A stretch of DNA of 64,000 nt from Harmothoe impar (Eukaryota > Annelida > Polychaeta > Phyllodocida > Polynoidae). The notes beneath the pieces were generated by a model. That model saw only the letters and a list, made by a program, of their open reading frames with translations. It was not told where the DNA came from and made no database searches. This document shows, in pieces, positions 46,779-60,600 of the stretch; position 1 is the stretch's first letter; every line of letters begins with the position of its first letter. Both the position numbers and the translations under genes were made by a program. The DNA is taken from positions 41,171,377 through 41,235,376 of the forward strand of contig OX381708.1 in the NCBI GenBank assembly GCA_947462335.1. Direction: 5' to 3'.

Positions 46779-49700
46779 CAGGTTGATTTATGCTATAGTA
46801 TGGCCAGTTGCTGTGCACCATGCATGGGTGACAACTTTCCCAGAAGTTCCCCTCCCCCTCCCCAAAAAGGGGGGGGGGTACTCTTATTAGTTAGTTGTAT
46901 CGTCTTTGCTTTTTTTCTGAACAGAACAGATCGATACTGCACAGGCCATGCAGTTGTTATTTCAATACCGTGTATTTTGATACATTCGTAGAACATCTAT
47001 CCAATTCTACATATTCAGCAACATGAATATCGCTACAATATCCTGCAGCCTGCTTCCATGTCAATCTGTCTAACATTGGGCAAACTCACCTCATTGAAAG
47101 CTGTGTAGTAGTCAACTTCTCAGAGACAGACTATAGCAGTGGGTGGAGAGGGTAGGGGGCTCCTTTAGTGTAACTTATATAGCTTATATGTATGGCATTC
47201 CCACCCCCCGGGTAGGGTGTAACTGTAAGGCTATTCTCAAATCAGTTCTAGCTAGACTGAGGGCCCAGACAGAGAGTAGGAATTAATTACAACTTGATAT
47301 CGGGGTTATAAACCAATCAGGTGATGTAGTGAGAATTAATCTCTCTCAGGCTCAGGCTTGCTGACAGTACTGGGACGGGGTATAACACCTCAAGTGCTGG
47401 ATAGACAATGGGGGGTAGGTTATAGGTGTAGCCACAGGTGGAGGTATGCCAGTTCGTAGAGAAAAAGAGACTGAGGTTTTTATCTTGGGGACGGGAGCAT
47501 TGAAAGTTACCCTACTTCTTTATTTGGAATATTAATGGTTGATTTCTTTAATGATGAAAAATAATTTAGATAATATATCAATATTCTTATAGGTTTATAA
47601 ATCATGTAACTAAACATATAGACAACTCTGGTAGCAACTGAGGATAAAATTAATGTCCCTCTACACACAACCGCTATCGTGAAATAAATCCTGATTAAGA
47701 TAAATGGTAATCAAGGATTTGAGAAAAATATATATAGTTCTCTTACTCGATATATCTGCTCTGCTCAATCTCACGCAAAAGCATCACTCATGGCTGTATC
47801 TGACACAAGTGGTCTAATTCAAACTGGCTTGCCCTTATATTGTTAGATCACAATATACGGTTATGTATTAGGATCGTTTCGAACTCTGTAGATGCCATTT
47901 ATTTGTGGTAGTACAACAAGTTATGGCACAACTATGTTGGGGAATCGCTTCCATATGCATGTCGTATCTAAGATGATGTTTTTAATTAGTTGGTGAAAAC
48001 ATATTATGTGATACTATCGGGTGAAATCAGCTTCTCTATTTTGAAATTAATATATTACATAGAAGTGGAAATAGTACTGAGAATTTACTAATAGTAGTGG
48101 TTTGACCTCATACTGTTGGTTTATATAGAGTGGATATTGGTGGCTTCAACTGATGAAGTTCGTTTTATATCGAGGGGACAGTAGTACATGGCTTTGAACA
48201 CCTGATGCTTTTAGTGTTAAACATATAAACCAATTTAAAGGAGGCCGAGGGGGTAAATGAAGCCAGTATTTCATGTAACATGTCGCATGTAAAAGAGATG
48301 TACTGAAGAGTACTCCTGAATGCAACCCCTCCACATGGCCCACATGGAGTAGAACCAGCCTGGTCTGTTTTCTACAGAGCATGATGTCGGCACTCAGAGA
48401 GAGTGGGTTAGGCAGCAGTATACACTCATTTCATCAGCCATTTCCACTAGGTGGCGTTACCATAGGAGAGGCTAAGATTCTGTCCCAGGGAGGGCATGTG
48501 TAAGGCCACCAGAATAGGGGTGGGGACCCTGCACAACCCCCAATCAACTATCTAAGGTTGTCTCTGTTATCATATACACAGTGTTAAGATAATGTCTTTA
48601 ACAGCAGTTAGCACTCCCTGATAGAGGGATTTAAGTGCTTTTTAATCATGCTGATGGTCATCTGTGGTGTTTGGTAGGGTCCAGCATCCCTGTGATGAGC
48701 ATTGCCAGCCCTGGATAATGTGCTCTAATCACATTTTAATGAGGCTGCTGCACCCCATCCACCACCCCTCTATTTTCAACTAGTCACTACAAGACACTCA
48801 TATTTTTGTTCGTCTAAATCATATTTCAATTAAACTCGTTTCATAGATATTTCTATGGTGGGTACATACACCATTTTCCTATACACCCCTGCGATTTCTA
48901 AGTGATGGGGCAATTATTTCCATCCGAAAAGGGCATGAGCATGAGAGGTGTCTTTTCCCCCATAGTAAACCTATGGGGTCTTTTGCCTGGCTCACAGGGT
49001 TGCCCTTGTACCACCAAGGATGCCCACCCTGCCCTCTAGTGGAAACGCTTGATGAAACCAGTGTATATATGCACTATGTATGCCCTGGATGCGGCAGACA
49101 CCAAATGAAACCTCCATTGGGTTCACAATGGCAGTCCTGAGTAGATGCTTTGGACCTTGAAGAGAAAGTACGTATGCATAGATAGGTGCAACTCAAGAGC
49201 AATTCAGTAGGGTGAATCGGGGAGCTGGAACTGAATGTGCAACAGTAAATGTGTAGTGGTTGCCATTATGGCTGGGAAGGGAGAGCTAAAACAGCTGGAT
49301 AGGGCCATTCAGGGAGTGCAATAGATGGCATGTAGAATGCATTTGCTAATCATTGGCTTTTTATCTATGCATCTTCCATGGCTTTCAGGGCAGGTAGTGT
49401 CCTGGTGGGAATCACGTAATGCAGAAGTCATGTGCAAAGCCTATAAAATGATACAGGCACGTTAGTGTTTCTCCCGGGTGTTTCTCACAAACTAATGCCA
49501 GCTAGAATAGACACTATACTCTTATGGAACTGAGCATATGGCTTCTGCATTAGGCATTGGTTAGACACACACATTATCGCCAAATACATAATGAAAAAAG
49601 GCAAGCAAAAGATTAGGTCAGTAGCAATTCCCTTTAATATGCGGGAGTGGTGTTGTATTGTGTGTTGGCTAATAATCAAGGCCTAGCCTAACAAGGGAAT

Positions 49701-50907
49701 CGATATGCAATATTTCAATGCCCTATTTCCGCGTTGTGGGATTTGGCTATTAGGTTTTCTAGAAATGTTTTTGTATATTGCTAGCCTGTAAACAATGACT
49801 AACTGTAAGTGATAAGGCTATTTGAATAAAGCCGTTGGTGAATAACGAGGAGATATAATTATTCATCATCAAATATGATACCCTCTGTTCCAATTACATA
49901 AATTACAATTTACCGGCGTTAATGGCAACCGTCCACCGGGGAACTTCAGCCGACTTAGCCCATACATTTCCTAAATAGCTTCGGTAGATTAGAGCCCAGT
50001 GGACGGTGGGCATCAGGCCATAACATTCATCAAGCTGGAATAGCCATCATTATCTGTACATAAAGGTGTTCAAAAAAAGAACCATGTATATCAAATCTTT
50101 GTTCCATGTGAGGGTATTTATCCCCTGGGGATACACCCAAAATGTTTTTGAAACCCGCTTTTCCATCACAATGAATGCCTTGAGTAAAGGGACTGCAAGG
50201 AGGCATCCGTTCCCTACATCCTGCAGTATTAAAGTAAATGTCACACTTGCCCTTTATATAATCAGACGGCCTCCTCTAGCAATACAGGATACAGAGTCCT
50301 GCTGGCATTGCTGACTCGGTACAAACTCGTATAAATAGTGTGATTCATTTAGCCATCACCTTGGACCTGTATTGGAGAACCCGTCTAAGTTACTATCAAC
50401 TACTACTTCAAACAGAGTACTACAATAATCTATATGGAGAGAGAGTGACAGATAAGGAGATTAAGAGAATAATACTAGAATAATAATACTAAAAGATATT
50501 GGAAGTGAGAAGGAGAGAGAGGGGGCGCTGCTATGAGACAGTCCAATGTGCATGGCATAAGAATAATTGTGTGAATGTGTGAGTAGTCTATGGGGATGTC
50601 GTTCTGGTGTGAAATAGATGGTGTTATTAATGTTTTTTACATATTAAACATGTACATATATCTATTACATACTAAATTAATACAAGCAAAGGTGATATAA
50701 AAAGGTCTTTGCTTGAGACAGAACATGCCAAAAGCCACAAACATCGGTATAAAAGCATGAGATAACACAAGGAGAGATAAAAGAGCTAAAGGCAACAGGA
50801 AAAGGATGTATACATAGAGACAACAGCGTTTGTGTAAAGGTAGAGACTGTGCCAGAATATGCTATGGATATTATGCACATACCCAAGATGTTAAAGCTTC
50901 TGAAGTA
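46779..50907. other. intergenic DNA, no gene recognised
   Basis: AT-rich, without exon-like or repeat structure that I could support. Confidence 0.5.
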
Positions 50908-51171
50908 CACTCAAAAAATAAACTTGTCTCCAGACTCTTCAAAGTGACGGTCATAAAATAAACGAGTCAAAAACTTGTCTAAGTGACAAGGAAGCGGGTC
51001 CTCTAGCTGGAGATAGAAGACCCACTTGGTATGTGCCAGCCCTAAACCCGGCATTTGCCAGCTCCAGATTCTATTTGTGGGATGGTAACCTGATATGTTA
51101 GACAACTTTTGACTCGTTTATTTTATGACAGTCACTTCAACGAGTCTGGAGATGAGTTTACTTTTTCAGTG
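50908..51171. mobile_element. 264-bp palindromic MITE, copy 2
   Basis: Same length and sequence order as the copy at 17575-17838. It is flanked by TA on both sides, as expected for Tc1/mariner-type insertion. The long inverted arms meet around a conserved AGATAGAAGACCCACTTGG. No coding capacity. Confidence 0.9.
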
Positions 51172-54100
51172 TATCATGTACCTTTCATATCCCTCAGGGT
51201 ATGCCTCTTAGTGGGGACAGATATATGGTAGAAACCATTATTTTTGGATGTCTGACGACAATGACAGTGATGCAATAGTATATATCATATGCAGGGGCGA
51301 CTTGAATTGATTTCAACGGGATTATAAAGAACAACCCATGTGGTTCAATTTCCTATATGAAATACAAACATGAGCTACTCATAATATTGCTCATATTGCT
51401 ATCAAGCAAATGTCTGTAATTGACCAGTTTACTTTGCTACAATCATTGAGTTTCTTATAATCTGTTTCACTTCTGTGTTTGTTCATGGAGCAATAATTGT
51501 GCAGTTTTTGACATGCAGTATCACTGCCCTTAATATCAGTCTCATAATGGAGCATCCCTTTGAAAAAAGATACCCATAAAGGAGTTTACAGGCCCACTGC
51601 CTGGAGGGTTGAAAGGACACATATCACTCTAATTTGAGACCACAGCTCCCAGTATGTTTGGAGTCGAGTTGGGCCCTGGGATATCATAGCCACTGACTTT
51701 CAAAACTCTCTATTATGAATTGAAACACTTATTATTTGTGGGTGTTAGCATTGTCCAAATTGAACTCATTAACACCAAAGAAATATCCTTTAGCCACCTG
51801 CATGTAGAATATCCTGACTATCTCACTCACTCAGAGACACACACAGAACTACAGAACTACATATAATATGATACAGCCCCATATCATCCTGAGGCCTCCT
51901 GACCACGTGACCTGCCAGCCATCTGTCACATGACCACATCACATGACACTAGCCTCACTCTGGGGAGTGTCTTATCTGGCCCTCCAGCGTAGAGAGAGTC
52001 ATGCTCCAATGGCATGTCTAATCCCGCAGCATGCCTCATGGGTGACATGTGAGTGGCACCCCTGTAGGGGTGTAGTGAGTGCATCAACTGTAGAATATGC
52101 ATCAGCCCCTCTGAGAAATGTGTGATTTGCGATCATAAATTTGATTTTTGATTTTCATGTATCTACTTAGTTCATACAGTACATGTTTCTACACTGCATG
52201 TCAAATGACATCACCAGTCCTTCCATGGGTGTTGCCATTTATGGAAGGAACTGATGGAGGTATGAATTTTAAAGAAGGAAAGTAAATGTATTCAGTTAAT
52301 ATGAATTGTAATAATTATTGAGCAACATGGTGCAACATTTGCATGTGCAATATTATTGCTTAATACTTGTTATCCTAATGATAACAATGTTGCATAATTA
52401 CATTCACAGTATAGTATCGAAATTACCGGTGTGAGAAATTGAATAACGGGGTGCAATCCATGGAGTATCGATTGGAACATTAGTCTGCAAGAAGCAGGCG
52501 TGTCCACAGGGGGGCAAGGTGACCGCCTGCACAAAGTGACCATTTACAGTCATAATAATGTACCATGGTTATTGCCCATCTGATATACAGGGGGAATCTA
52601 AGGACACTTTAGTTGGACTCCCTTGGGGAAGATATCCTGACATCTATAGTCATTCTGTAGAGCGGGTCGGTCCACTATTGGATCATTGGTATCCCATGGA
52701 CAACCCTGAGATTGGGTTTATGGTACACTACTGAGAAAAACAGCAGTCTGCAATATATATACTCATATATTGATGTACTATGAGGCATGGTCGTGTTCCC
52801 ATTGTAACTGGGAGCTTCATATAATAACACATATTACATACTGACCTAATCATAGCATGGTTGAGGATGGTTGTCAGTACTAGCCCCAAATTATTTCTGA
52901 AAGGTCTCTGTCCCAATATCCCTTACTGTGCCTGCTGGTTTCGCCTTACACGTAGGACTCTCTACAGGGCATCCTTTCCCAGATCCCCTATCTCATGTAG
53001 CTATTGTCCTGGCTATGCAATACTGGTTGGTGAGAGCTGTATAATGTATCCCTACACTGGATGCCGACTCACGTACCTTCCTATTGGTCACTAGATACTT
53101 CTCATTAACTGGAGGAATACCAACAACGTATATCTTATTTGGGAGGCGATAGCTACTGCTACCAGGGTGTATCTATTGGCATTGGGAGAGAGCAAACTGA
53201 GTGGACAGGCCACGGATACATGTAATACACATGTATGTAGATTGCCTGTGCGGAATAAGAAAGTTTAGAGTTGAGGAAAGAAGGAAACATGGCGAATTGA
53301 GCAGCAAGGACAGTGAGGGATATATGCATGTAGTCTCTTATGTATAGATCAACGTTCATACGTTAATGTTGATATACGTATACGTATGGAATGTTTATGT
53401 ACGTTTTACATGGTATAGACTTCAATACAACGTGGAAGTAGATGTTGCGCTTACTGGGGGAGAGCGAAGGATGTAGACAGATAAACACAGAGGGAGACGG
53501 TGGGGCCAACAAGGTCTTATTTGCCTCCCTTGTACTGTCTACATTCACATCAGTGAGCAGTCTCAAGCAGAGTTGGAGTGGAATGTTAAGTAGTTCAGGA
53601 AATGGGGATTTATGTATGGCTCTTAAAGACAACCGTATATGGGAAGCCTAAGTCTTGTGACTTGTAATAGGCACGCGTGTATCACATTTCAGCATTGTAA
53701 TATCGAAGTTCCCCATGACAGATATTCTACTGATTCATTTAGACATGTATCAAAGGGGCACCTGGGTGCTAGGATAGATTCCTTAAGACACATACCCCCG
53801 GCACATACCCTAAGAAGAACAGTGAAATTTGAAGTTATTCATGTACACTACTACTTCAAATGAAGGGCCTAAAATGCTTGTACATGTGTATAACCACAAA
53901 ATCAAGTGTCCGTCTCAAGGTATGTGTCCGACTCTATAGGCAAATCTACCCTAACATTTGAATATCCAGGTGGAATATCTGTCCTTGCTCCATTCCGACT
54001 GTTAGTGAAGGGCGAGTAACATGTTGGCCTTTAAGGATTCAAGTCTTCTCTCAATATAGAGCATCCAATGAGCTCTTGTTACATGGCATGGCAATTACTA

Positions 54101-55344
54101 ATGTACCTTCTCTTAGTAATGTAAGACTACTGTCTCAATTGATATCAAATTGTGCATAAACTGTGGTTGATTGATAAGAGGGGAGTCCTCTTTCAGTAAT
54201 TAGGAGTCAACTTGAAATGTTCTTTTTTAAACCACAGCTTAAAGGTTAGTGTCAATTGAAGCCATTGTACACCGTCAGTGTCTGGTTACATTATCATCAT
54301 TGTTCATTGTAACCGTAGACATCTATGAGGTCTACTATTGCTGAACTTAGGATAATGAATGTATTAATACAAGCATTTATGAATTATTTCCCATTATTAT
54401 GTCTGATCCAAGTAAATTAGATACTCTGTTTTAGTATCTATAAAACCCCACAAATAAATCATATAATACAAAATATAGTAGCATTGGCATGAAAGTGGTG
54501 ACTCTGGAAGCATTCACTTACATTGATAGAGAAGATCACCCTACGGTATAACAAATACGCAGTAGCATTGAGTGCCCTTTGAGCACACTATTGGGTACCA
54601 TGAAATATGCGACTTTTCTAATGCTGTACATGTGGCAACGATATAAATCATGTATCACAGCCCCCGGCTAAGATCAATTGCTTCATATCTTTGACTGTAA
54701 CCTTACGGCTGCAAACTACTGAAAGCAGATCCCCATATCAAAAATATAATTGAAGCCATTGTGCATAGCCTTTGGGGCTGCTAAAGGGAATAGGAGATAG
54801 CAATGCAAAGCTTTTCTACTCGAGCAGCTCACAGCCATTCAGGCTATTTGTAATTGGTTTGAAAGTACTAAATCAGTTCCAGCTTCTAAAACATCAATCC
54901 TTATGACAATGGCTTCGAATAGCCTTGATGCCTGGATGCTCATACTACATGTATAGGGATGTAGCCTGTCCTTAGCGGGACATGGAATGTATATGGCATG
55001 GTTCCCACACTTTTGAGTCACGTAGGAGGCAAGTGCCAGAAACCAGCTGCTAGAATATGAAATCTGGGGCCAGTGTACATACAAGGGGACAAGATGGCGA
55101 CTTTCATGATATTATGATCACTTACAGCTATCATAGATCTTCTGGCCATGCCATTAGCCATATTAATTAGTTCCTTAAGGCGTGACATCCCATGGCTCAG
55201 AGGGATATGGAGCGGGTAATGAGGAAATGGCTGGCATCAACTAGACAGTGAATGATGCTAGGAATAGGGAAATGTCTTTGATTTTATTTCATTTGGCAAA
55301 GGCCAGTCGTGTGGGACCTCATTTAAGTATGTACTTTGGAAAAT
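51172..55344. other. intergenic DNA, no gene recognised
   Basis: Unique AT-rich DNA. No exon or repeat is supported. Confidence 0.5.
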
Positions 55345-56115
55345 ATCATGTATGCCATATCTGCCTAAATGAAAATCTTTTTGGTAAAACCATGTGAAAG
55401 AATATCTGTAAAGATAAGTTTTATAAAATATACATTGAAAATGTGTATGGAAAGGAGGATACAATACCCAGTGGTGTCGGAACAGGGGGGGGGGGGCAGG
55501 GGGGCAGGGGGGCCAGGGAGCCATGCCCAAACCCCACCCTCCCCCCTCCCCCCAATCCTAAACATGGGGGGGCAGAGTATCTTGGGGAGGGGGGGGAAAA
55601 TATGGAAATGCTAAAATGCACCAAATCATGTCAATTTTTCAAAATTATCCTTGGGGGCTATGCCCCCAGACCCCCTATACATTTCTCAGTGTGTCACTTT
55701 TAACACTCAGAATCGCACACCTTTCTGAGCCCCATTTAGTTCAGCCGTGCACCCCCCCCCCCCGCCCCAATGCCAAGTTGCTTCCGACCCCCCTGAATAC
55801 CCTATGAAAGTAATCGCTAATAGATTCCCAGAAGCATTATCGTTATGGCTAAAACGATATTATATCCAAGTGAGTTCTCTGCAAAACATATCTATTGCTG
55901 TGTACTCCGAATATTGAAAGCGGGCGCTTTGCAAAGGATAGGTTTGCAACGGATAGGTTTTTATTTGAAATGTTGCATCGCCCTCAAGACAAGCTATACT
56001 GCATTAATTATGTCAAAGAGACATACAGTGACAGTACAGGACCCATCAATGCTCTCCGTGTTCATATATGTCATTTGCTGCCCCAATAGTATGCCATGGC
56101 TAAATGTTGTTTAAT
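55345..56115. repeat. local duplication, copy A (interrupted by a MITE)
   Basis: Shares with 59795-60600 the ordered motifs TTTGGTAAAAC, GTGAAAGAATAT, CATTGAAAATGT.TATGGAAAGGA, ATGAAAGTAATCGCTAATAGAT and GCATCGCC.TCAAGACAA. The A copy is split by the MITE at 55469-55795. It is non-coding. Confidence 0.8.
55469..55795. mobile_element. 327-bp MITE with AATACC duplications
   Basis: Ends CAGTGGTGTCGGAA and, inverted, CAGGGGGGTCGGAA. AATACC is repeated on both sides (55463-55468 and 55796-55801). The paralogous sequence at 59880-59910 shows the uninterrupted site, so the boundaries are supported twice. G- and C-runs fill the ends. Confidence 0.85.
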
Positions 56116-56314
56116 CATATTTGGAAATGATGTCCAGCGTATGAAACAGTGATATTGTTTTGTGACCCAGTCTACTGTACATTGACTATTAATCATTTTG
56201 CGATGAAAGATGTATGCATTGACACGCACAGCCGAGATATATTCAACGGTATAGTCAACCCACAGTCCCGTAGACACAGAAATGAATTCAACATTGACAA
56301 CTACAATGTAGTAA

Positions 56315-56980
56315 GGGAGGGTTCATTATTTATGGCAGGGGGGGGGTGAGCATTTGAGGGGGGGGGGAATTTTTTTAGGGGTATTCCTAAAAATGTTGCG
56401 AATTTAGTACATTGAAATGTCGCGAATTTTGGTAACAGCCTGTGTTATATTTTACCAAATTATGTCAATATTTTCAAAATTTTCTCAAACTCCTAGCAAA
56501 TTTCTCACTGCATCACTTTTGACACTCAGAATAGCCCACCGTTTTGTCAGTCTTCAAAAAAGTGCCGGCCTCATGTAAGCACTGAGGGTAAGGGAGCTTC
56601 CAATTTATAAGCACTGGGGCCCTTAAACTCAAGGGTATGTAAGTCAAGTGTCTGAGGTTTGACTATTATCACTCACCAGCGAGTATCATGAGACGTTTAC
56701 ACTAAAACACCTTACGAATGGATGTATTTGTTGCAAGGTAGTAAATTGTAGGTAAAAAAGTGCCCAGGATTAAATGCATACAATTAGTAGACACCAACAT
56801 CGTTTTTGTAATAATGGTGAAAACGATCCAGGGTGAGGGGGGGGGCGTTTTTTTTTCAACCTATTCCGAGGGGGTGGGCCTTTATTTTTCAACCTATTCC
56901 GAGGGGGGGGGCCAATTATTTTTGACGTATTCGATTTACCAAACGCTCACGCCCCCCTGCCATAAATAATGAACCCTCCC
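56315..56980. mobile_element. PIF/Harbinger-type MITE, variant family
   Basis: 666 bp, flanked by TAA (56312-56314 and 56981-56983). Ends GGGAGGGTTCATTATTTATG in perfect inversion, continuing GCAGGGGG. The terminal GGGAG and TAA duplication are shared with the other copies, but the internal sequence differs, so it is a sister family. Confidence 0.88.
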
Positions 56981-57020
56981 TAAGTATCGTAGGAATCGCT
57001 TCACAAATTTGAGATGATAA

Positions 57021-57304
57021 GGGAGTGGTCATTTTTTAACAGGGGGCGGTTGGTGGATTTGGGGGGGGACCAAAAAAATGTAAACCCCTTGAAGGGGGGG
57101 GGACCAAAAAAATTTGGACCCCTCTTGAGGGGGGGGGGGTGACCAAATACATTGCACCCTTTTTTTGTGAAAAAGCCCGCGTGTTACTATAGCTCAAACG
57201 GTCGGCCGCCCCCAACTCGTCGGTGGGGGGGGGGCGGGCGACCCCTCCCATGGGGAGCGCAAAAATCGAGCGACTCCCCCTGTTGTTAAAAAATGACCAC
57301 TCCC
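57021..57304. mobile_element. PIF/Harbinger-type MITE, copy 5
   Basis: 284 bp, TAA on both sides (57018-57020 and 57305-57307), ends GGGAGTGGTCATTTTTTAAC in inversion. The interior matches copies 1 and 4. Confidence 0.88.
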
Positions 57305-57307
57305 TAA

Positions 57308-57715
57308 GCTTAACAAATGGTAAATAAGCTCAAAATGCATCGTATACTATTATATAAAGTCACTGCTAATGGATGTAATGAATTCGGTTTATGAATAATA
57401 CAGTCATCTGTATAACCTAATAAGAGGTGATGTTGTAGTCTCACGTTGGATCTAGGAGGAGTTTTCGATGTCTGTCTCCATCTTTCAGTTACTAGGGAGA
57501 ATTATTATGATTAATGTGCTCCATTTAGTAAGGGAATGGCTTCCATAGCAACCGGAAAGTGTCATATGGGCCTATTTTGCACAGAAAATGTGATTTATTG
57601 CATTCCATATACATGTATATAAATTATATACACATTATATAATCATATATATATGTTATTTATATATATAATTATATACACAATGTATATATATCATATA
57701 TATATATATATATAT
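57308..57715. other. AT-rich spacer with TA repeats
   Basis: Short DNA between two transposons. It ends in degenerate ATATAT repeats (about 57605-57715), into which the next element inserted. Confidence 0.7.
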
Positions 57716-59067
57716 GGTCAATTCCCACGAAAATGGATCACAGGGCTGAAATAACCCGTAATCTAATATCATCGTAATATAGCATTAAAGTCTGCTTCTT
57801 TCGTTATATCCACATAGATCCTGCCAAGACCTATTGATGGGTACCTACCTTTGCCTATCTAACTCAATTATTAATGTATCTAGGGATGGAAATATACGTT
57901 TTTACTCCGTTTTTTGCTCATTTTCAAAAAGAGAAATTGTAAATTTCTATCCTCAAATGAATATCATGCTACCAAAACTAATTGTATATGATATATATTT
58001 ACAGGTAAATGATCAGAGGAATATGGCCGAAAAATTCAGGGGAATTACAGGAGGTTATTGTTTGTCTTGGTATGAAATTTATCATTTATACAGAAAGAAG
58101 AAAGTGGGGTAGTTTTGGCATCACCGTGCGTAGGTCCATCATTAGCTACCACCACATAGTGAAAGAATAAATGTAAATGTTATAAAAATATGTCAATATC
58201 TAGTACTCAGCATTGGGTTTATTGTGATACCAAAGGAAAATAATTAAAGCATCATGCAATTATTCTGTACATCCATCTATTTGGAAAATCATAGTGGGGT
58301 AGCTTTCACATCACCGTGCGTAGGTCCACATGAAGGGCAAATACAAAGGTATCCCATATAATTAAGGAAAAATATTTTTGCACATAGTACCAAGATCATA
58401 GAGGAATATTAGAAATGCTTATACTAAGGCTTAAGCCATTTCCTTTAATAACAAGGACCAGAAAACCATAGATAGTGACTGTGCGTAGGTCCATCACCGT
58501 GCGTAGGTCCACAATAGAATCTCATTGAAAAAATGGTAAGATATGGTCAGTATTACCAATATTCTTCAACACATATCTTACCAAAGTTGGGGTAAATACT
58601 TAAGATCATTTACATTAGGTAGAAGGTTGCCAATAACAAGTAAGAACTATGCATAGATCCCATCACCGTGCGTAGGTCCCGTCACCGTGCGTAGGTCCCA
58701 TCACCATACGTAGGTCCAACAATGAAATGTTTTTCAATGGGAAAAAACGTTTTTGGGAGTGCAAATCAAATGAGAATAAATAGTTTGACCATTGATATGT
58801 TAAATAAAACAGGAAAATAATTATTGTAAAAGCCATTGATAAATTTAATAGGGGCAATGCTCCCATCACCGTGCGTAGGTCCCGTCACCGTGCGTAGGTC
58901 CCACTTTGATTGAGCCTAAATAAGGGAATTTATAGAATTAATGTTCCCAAATTCATGAGGGTTCTCCCTTGTATAGCATTTATGCGCTCTAAAGAAATCT
59001 TAGCAATATTTTCATTTCTGGATTTTAGCCCCGCCTAGACCCTGTGATCCATTTTCGTGGGAATTGA

Positions 59068-59069
<2 letters not shown>
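57716..59069. mobile_element. 1,354-bp non-autonomous transposon with nine GTGCGTAGGTCC repeats
   Basis: A perfect terminal inverted repeat of 30 bp begins GGTCAATTCCCACGAAAATG on both ends; the insertion lies within an ATATAT run. Inside, the motif CATCACCGTGCGTAGGTCC occurs about nine times, all on the plus strand: near 58121, 58311, 58482, 58496, 58662, 58681, 58700, 58863 and 58882. The rest is AT-rich and lacks a transposase frame. The superfamily is unknown to me. Confidence 0.88.
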
Positions 59070-59107
<38 letters not shown>

Positions 59108-59110
<3 letters not shown>

Positions 59111-59722
59111 ACAAAACCTGGGAAATCGTAACATAAGGGGAATAGCCACAAATGCTCTAAACATGCTATTTAAGGAGATATAGCTAAAAATGTGAATACT
59201 TAAGAGAAAATGACCTCAGACTAGCTTTTCCCAAGGAATCTTTTGAAGCTATTATCAAAATTCTATTTTCATTCTAAATTGGTCTTATTTGGAATGTAAA
59301 AAGAACGTTTTTAGCCATTTTTAGCCTGTTTGTTGATATTTGGTTGCCATGGCAACCATGAATTCATTCTTTTGGAATGAAAAAACATCCCTATCCAATT
59401 GCCCCATCCATGAGGATTTCAAAACTGAAAACAGAATGCCAATATTCCTACCAGATCCAAATCTATGTACAATAATATGCATTTATTGGTTTAATTTCTA
59501 ATAATTATGATTTATATGGATTATTTGAAAATAGATTGACATGTGATCGCATTGCAGTCTATTCTGAATTCCTGCATGTCCCTACCATCCCATGTTTGAG
59601 ATGTCATTTCTCAGCAACTATTTCAAATATTTTGATGCTTGAAGCATCAAATTGTAGAGGAAGACATGCATTTAAATAAAGGTGTTTTCCCCTAATGTCA
59701 CGTTTTCCTGCGTTTTGTATAT
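59108..59722. mobile_element. about 615-bp element with imperfect inverted ends
   Basis: The left end TGACAAAACCTGGGAAATCG ... AACATAAGGGGAA is matched on the opposite strand by ACAAAACGCAGGAAAACGTG ... ACATTAGGGGAA at the right. It is flanked by TA repeats on both sides. Ends are approximate and no coding frame is seen. Confidence 0.65.
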
Positions 59723-59794
59723 ACCGGGTATATATATATATATATATATAATATATATGTATGTATACATAATTGCACTATATAACTATACAGG

Positions 59795-60600
59795 CGCCTA
59801 TGTAAAACCCTTTGGTAAAACTCTGTGAAAGAATATGGCTGTAGATAAGTTTATTGAATATCCATTGAAAATGTATATGGAAAGGAAGAGATAATACTCC
59901 ATGAAAGTAATCGCTAATAGATTGCCCAAGGCACTATCGTTATGGTTAAAAGGATAATATGTAAGTGAGCTCTTTGCCATGGCGTCTGGTGGAGACAGCA
60001 TATTGATACGGTGATAGTGTGTCAGCAGTCAGTGTCAGTTGATTGAAAGTACTGACTGCATCATAAGTTGAGTTTTGTAAATGTTTTTTTTATTCATAAA
60101 TGATTTAGAAATACAGCAATATGGCATTTCTATGTTCAAAGTGTGCATTGATCAATGCGCATAATTACATCATATAGTGTTCTACACCTGAGTACTGACA
60201 GACCCCCCAAAACAAAGCAGCTTTGTACTGCATGCAATCCTACAATACCCCACACTGCCATCTAGAATTTCCCATTTACTAAAAGACACAGTAGTATGGA
60301 TGGTACATTATGTAGTAAGGCCTCTAGCCTTAAAGCTTTTACTCTTGCCAGACCTGCATAAATACATTATTCCAACCCATCAGGAGTGTATCTGCTGCTT
60401 AAAAGCTTGCCTTTGAGCTTGCATCGCCATCAAGACAATAAGGTTGTGTATACATGTACTGCATTGATTATGTCAGTTACAGTAAACAGACTCCTCAATG
60501 CTTTCCTACAGAATCACTTATGCATCAGCTGTTCAGCCTGAATGGTATGCTACAGCTAAATGCCCTTTATAAGATGTCGCTTATTCATTTCCTTTTCATC
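59795..60600. repeat. local duplication, copy B
   Basis: The uninterrupted relative of copy A, with the same motif order and the intact MITE target site. Its right part (CCCATTTACTAAAA, TACTGCATTGATTATGTCA) also resembles copy C at 61610-62310. It is AT-rich and non-coding. Confidence 0.75.
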
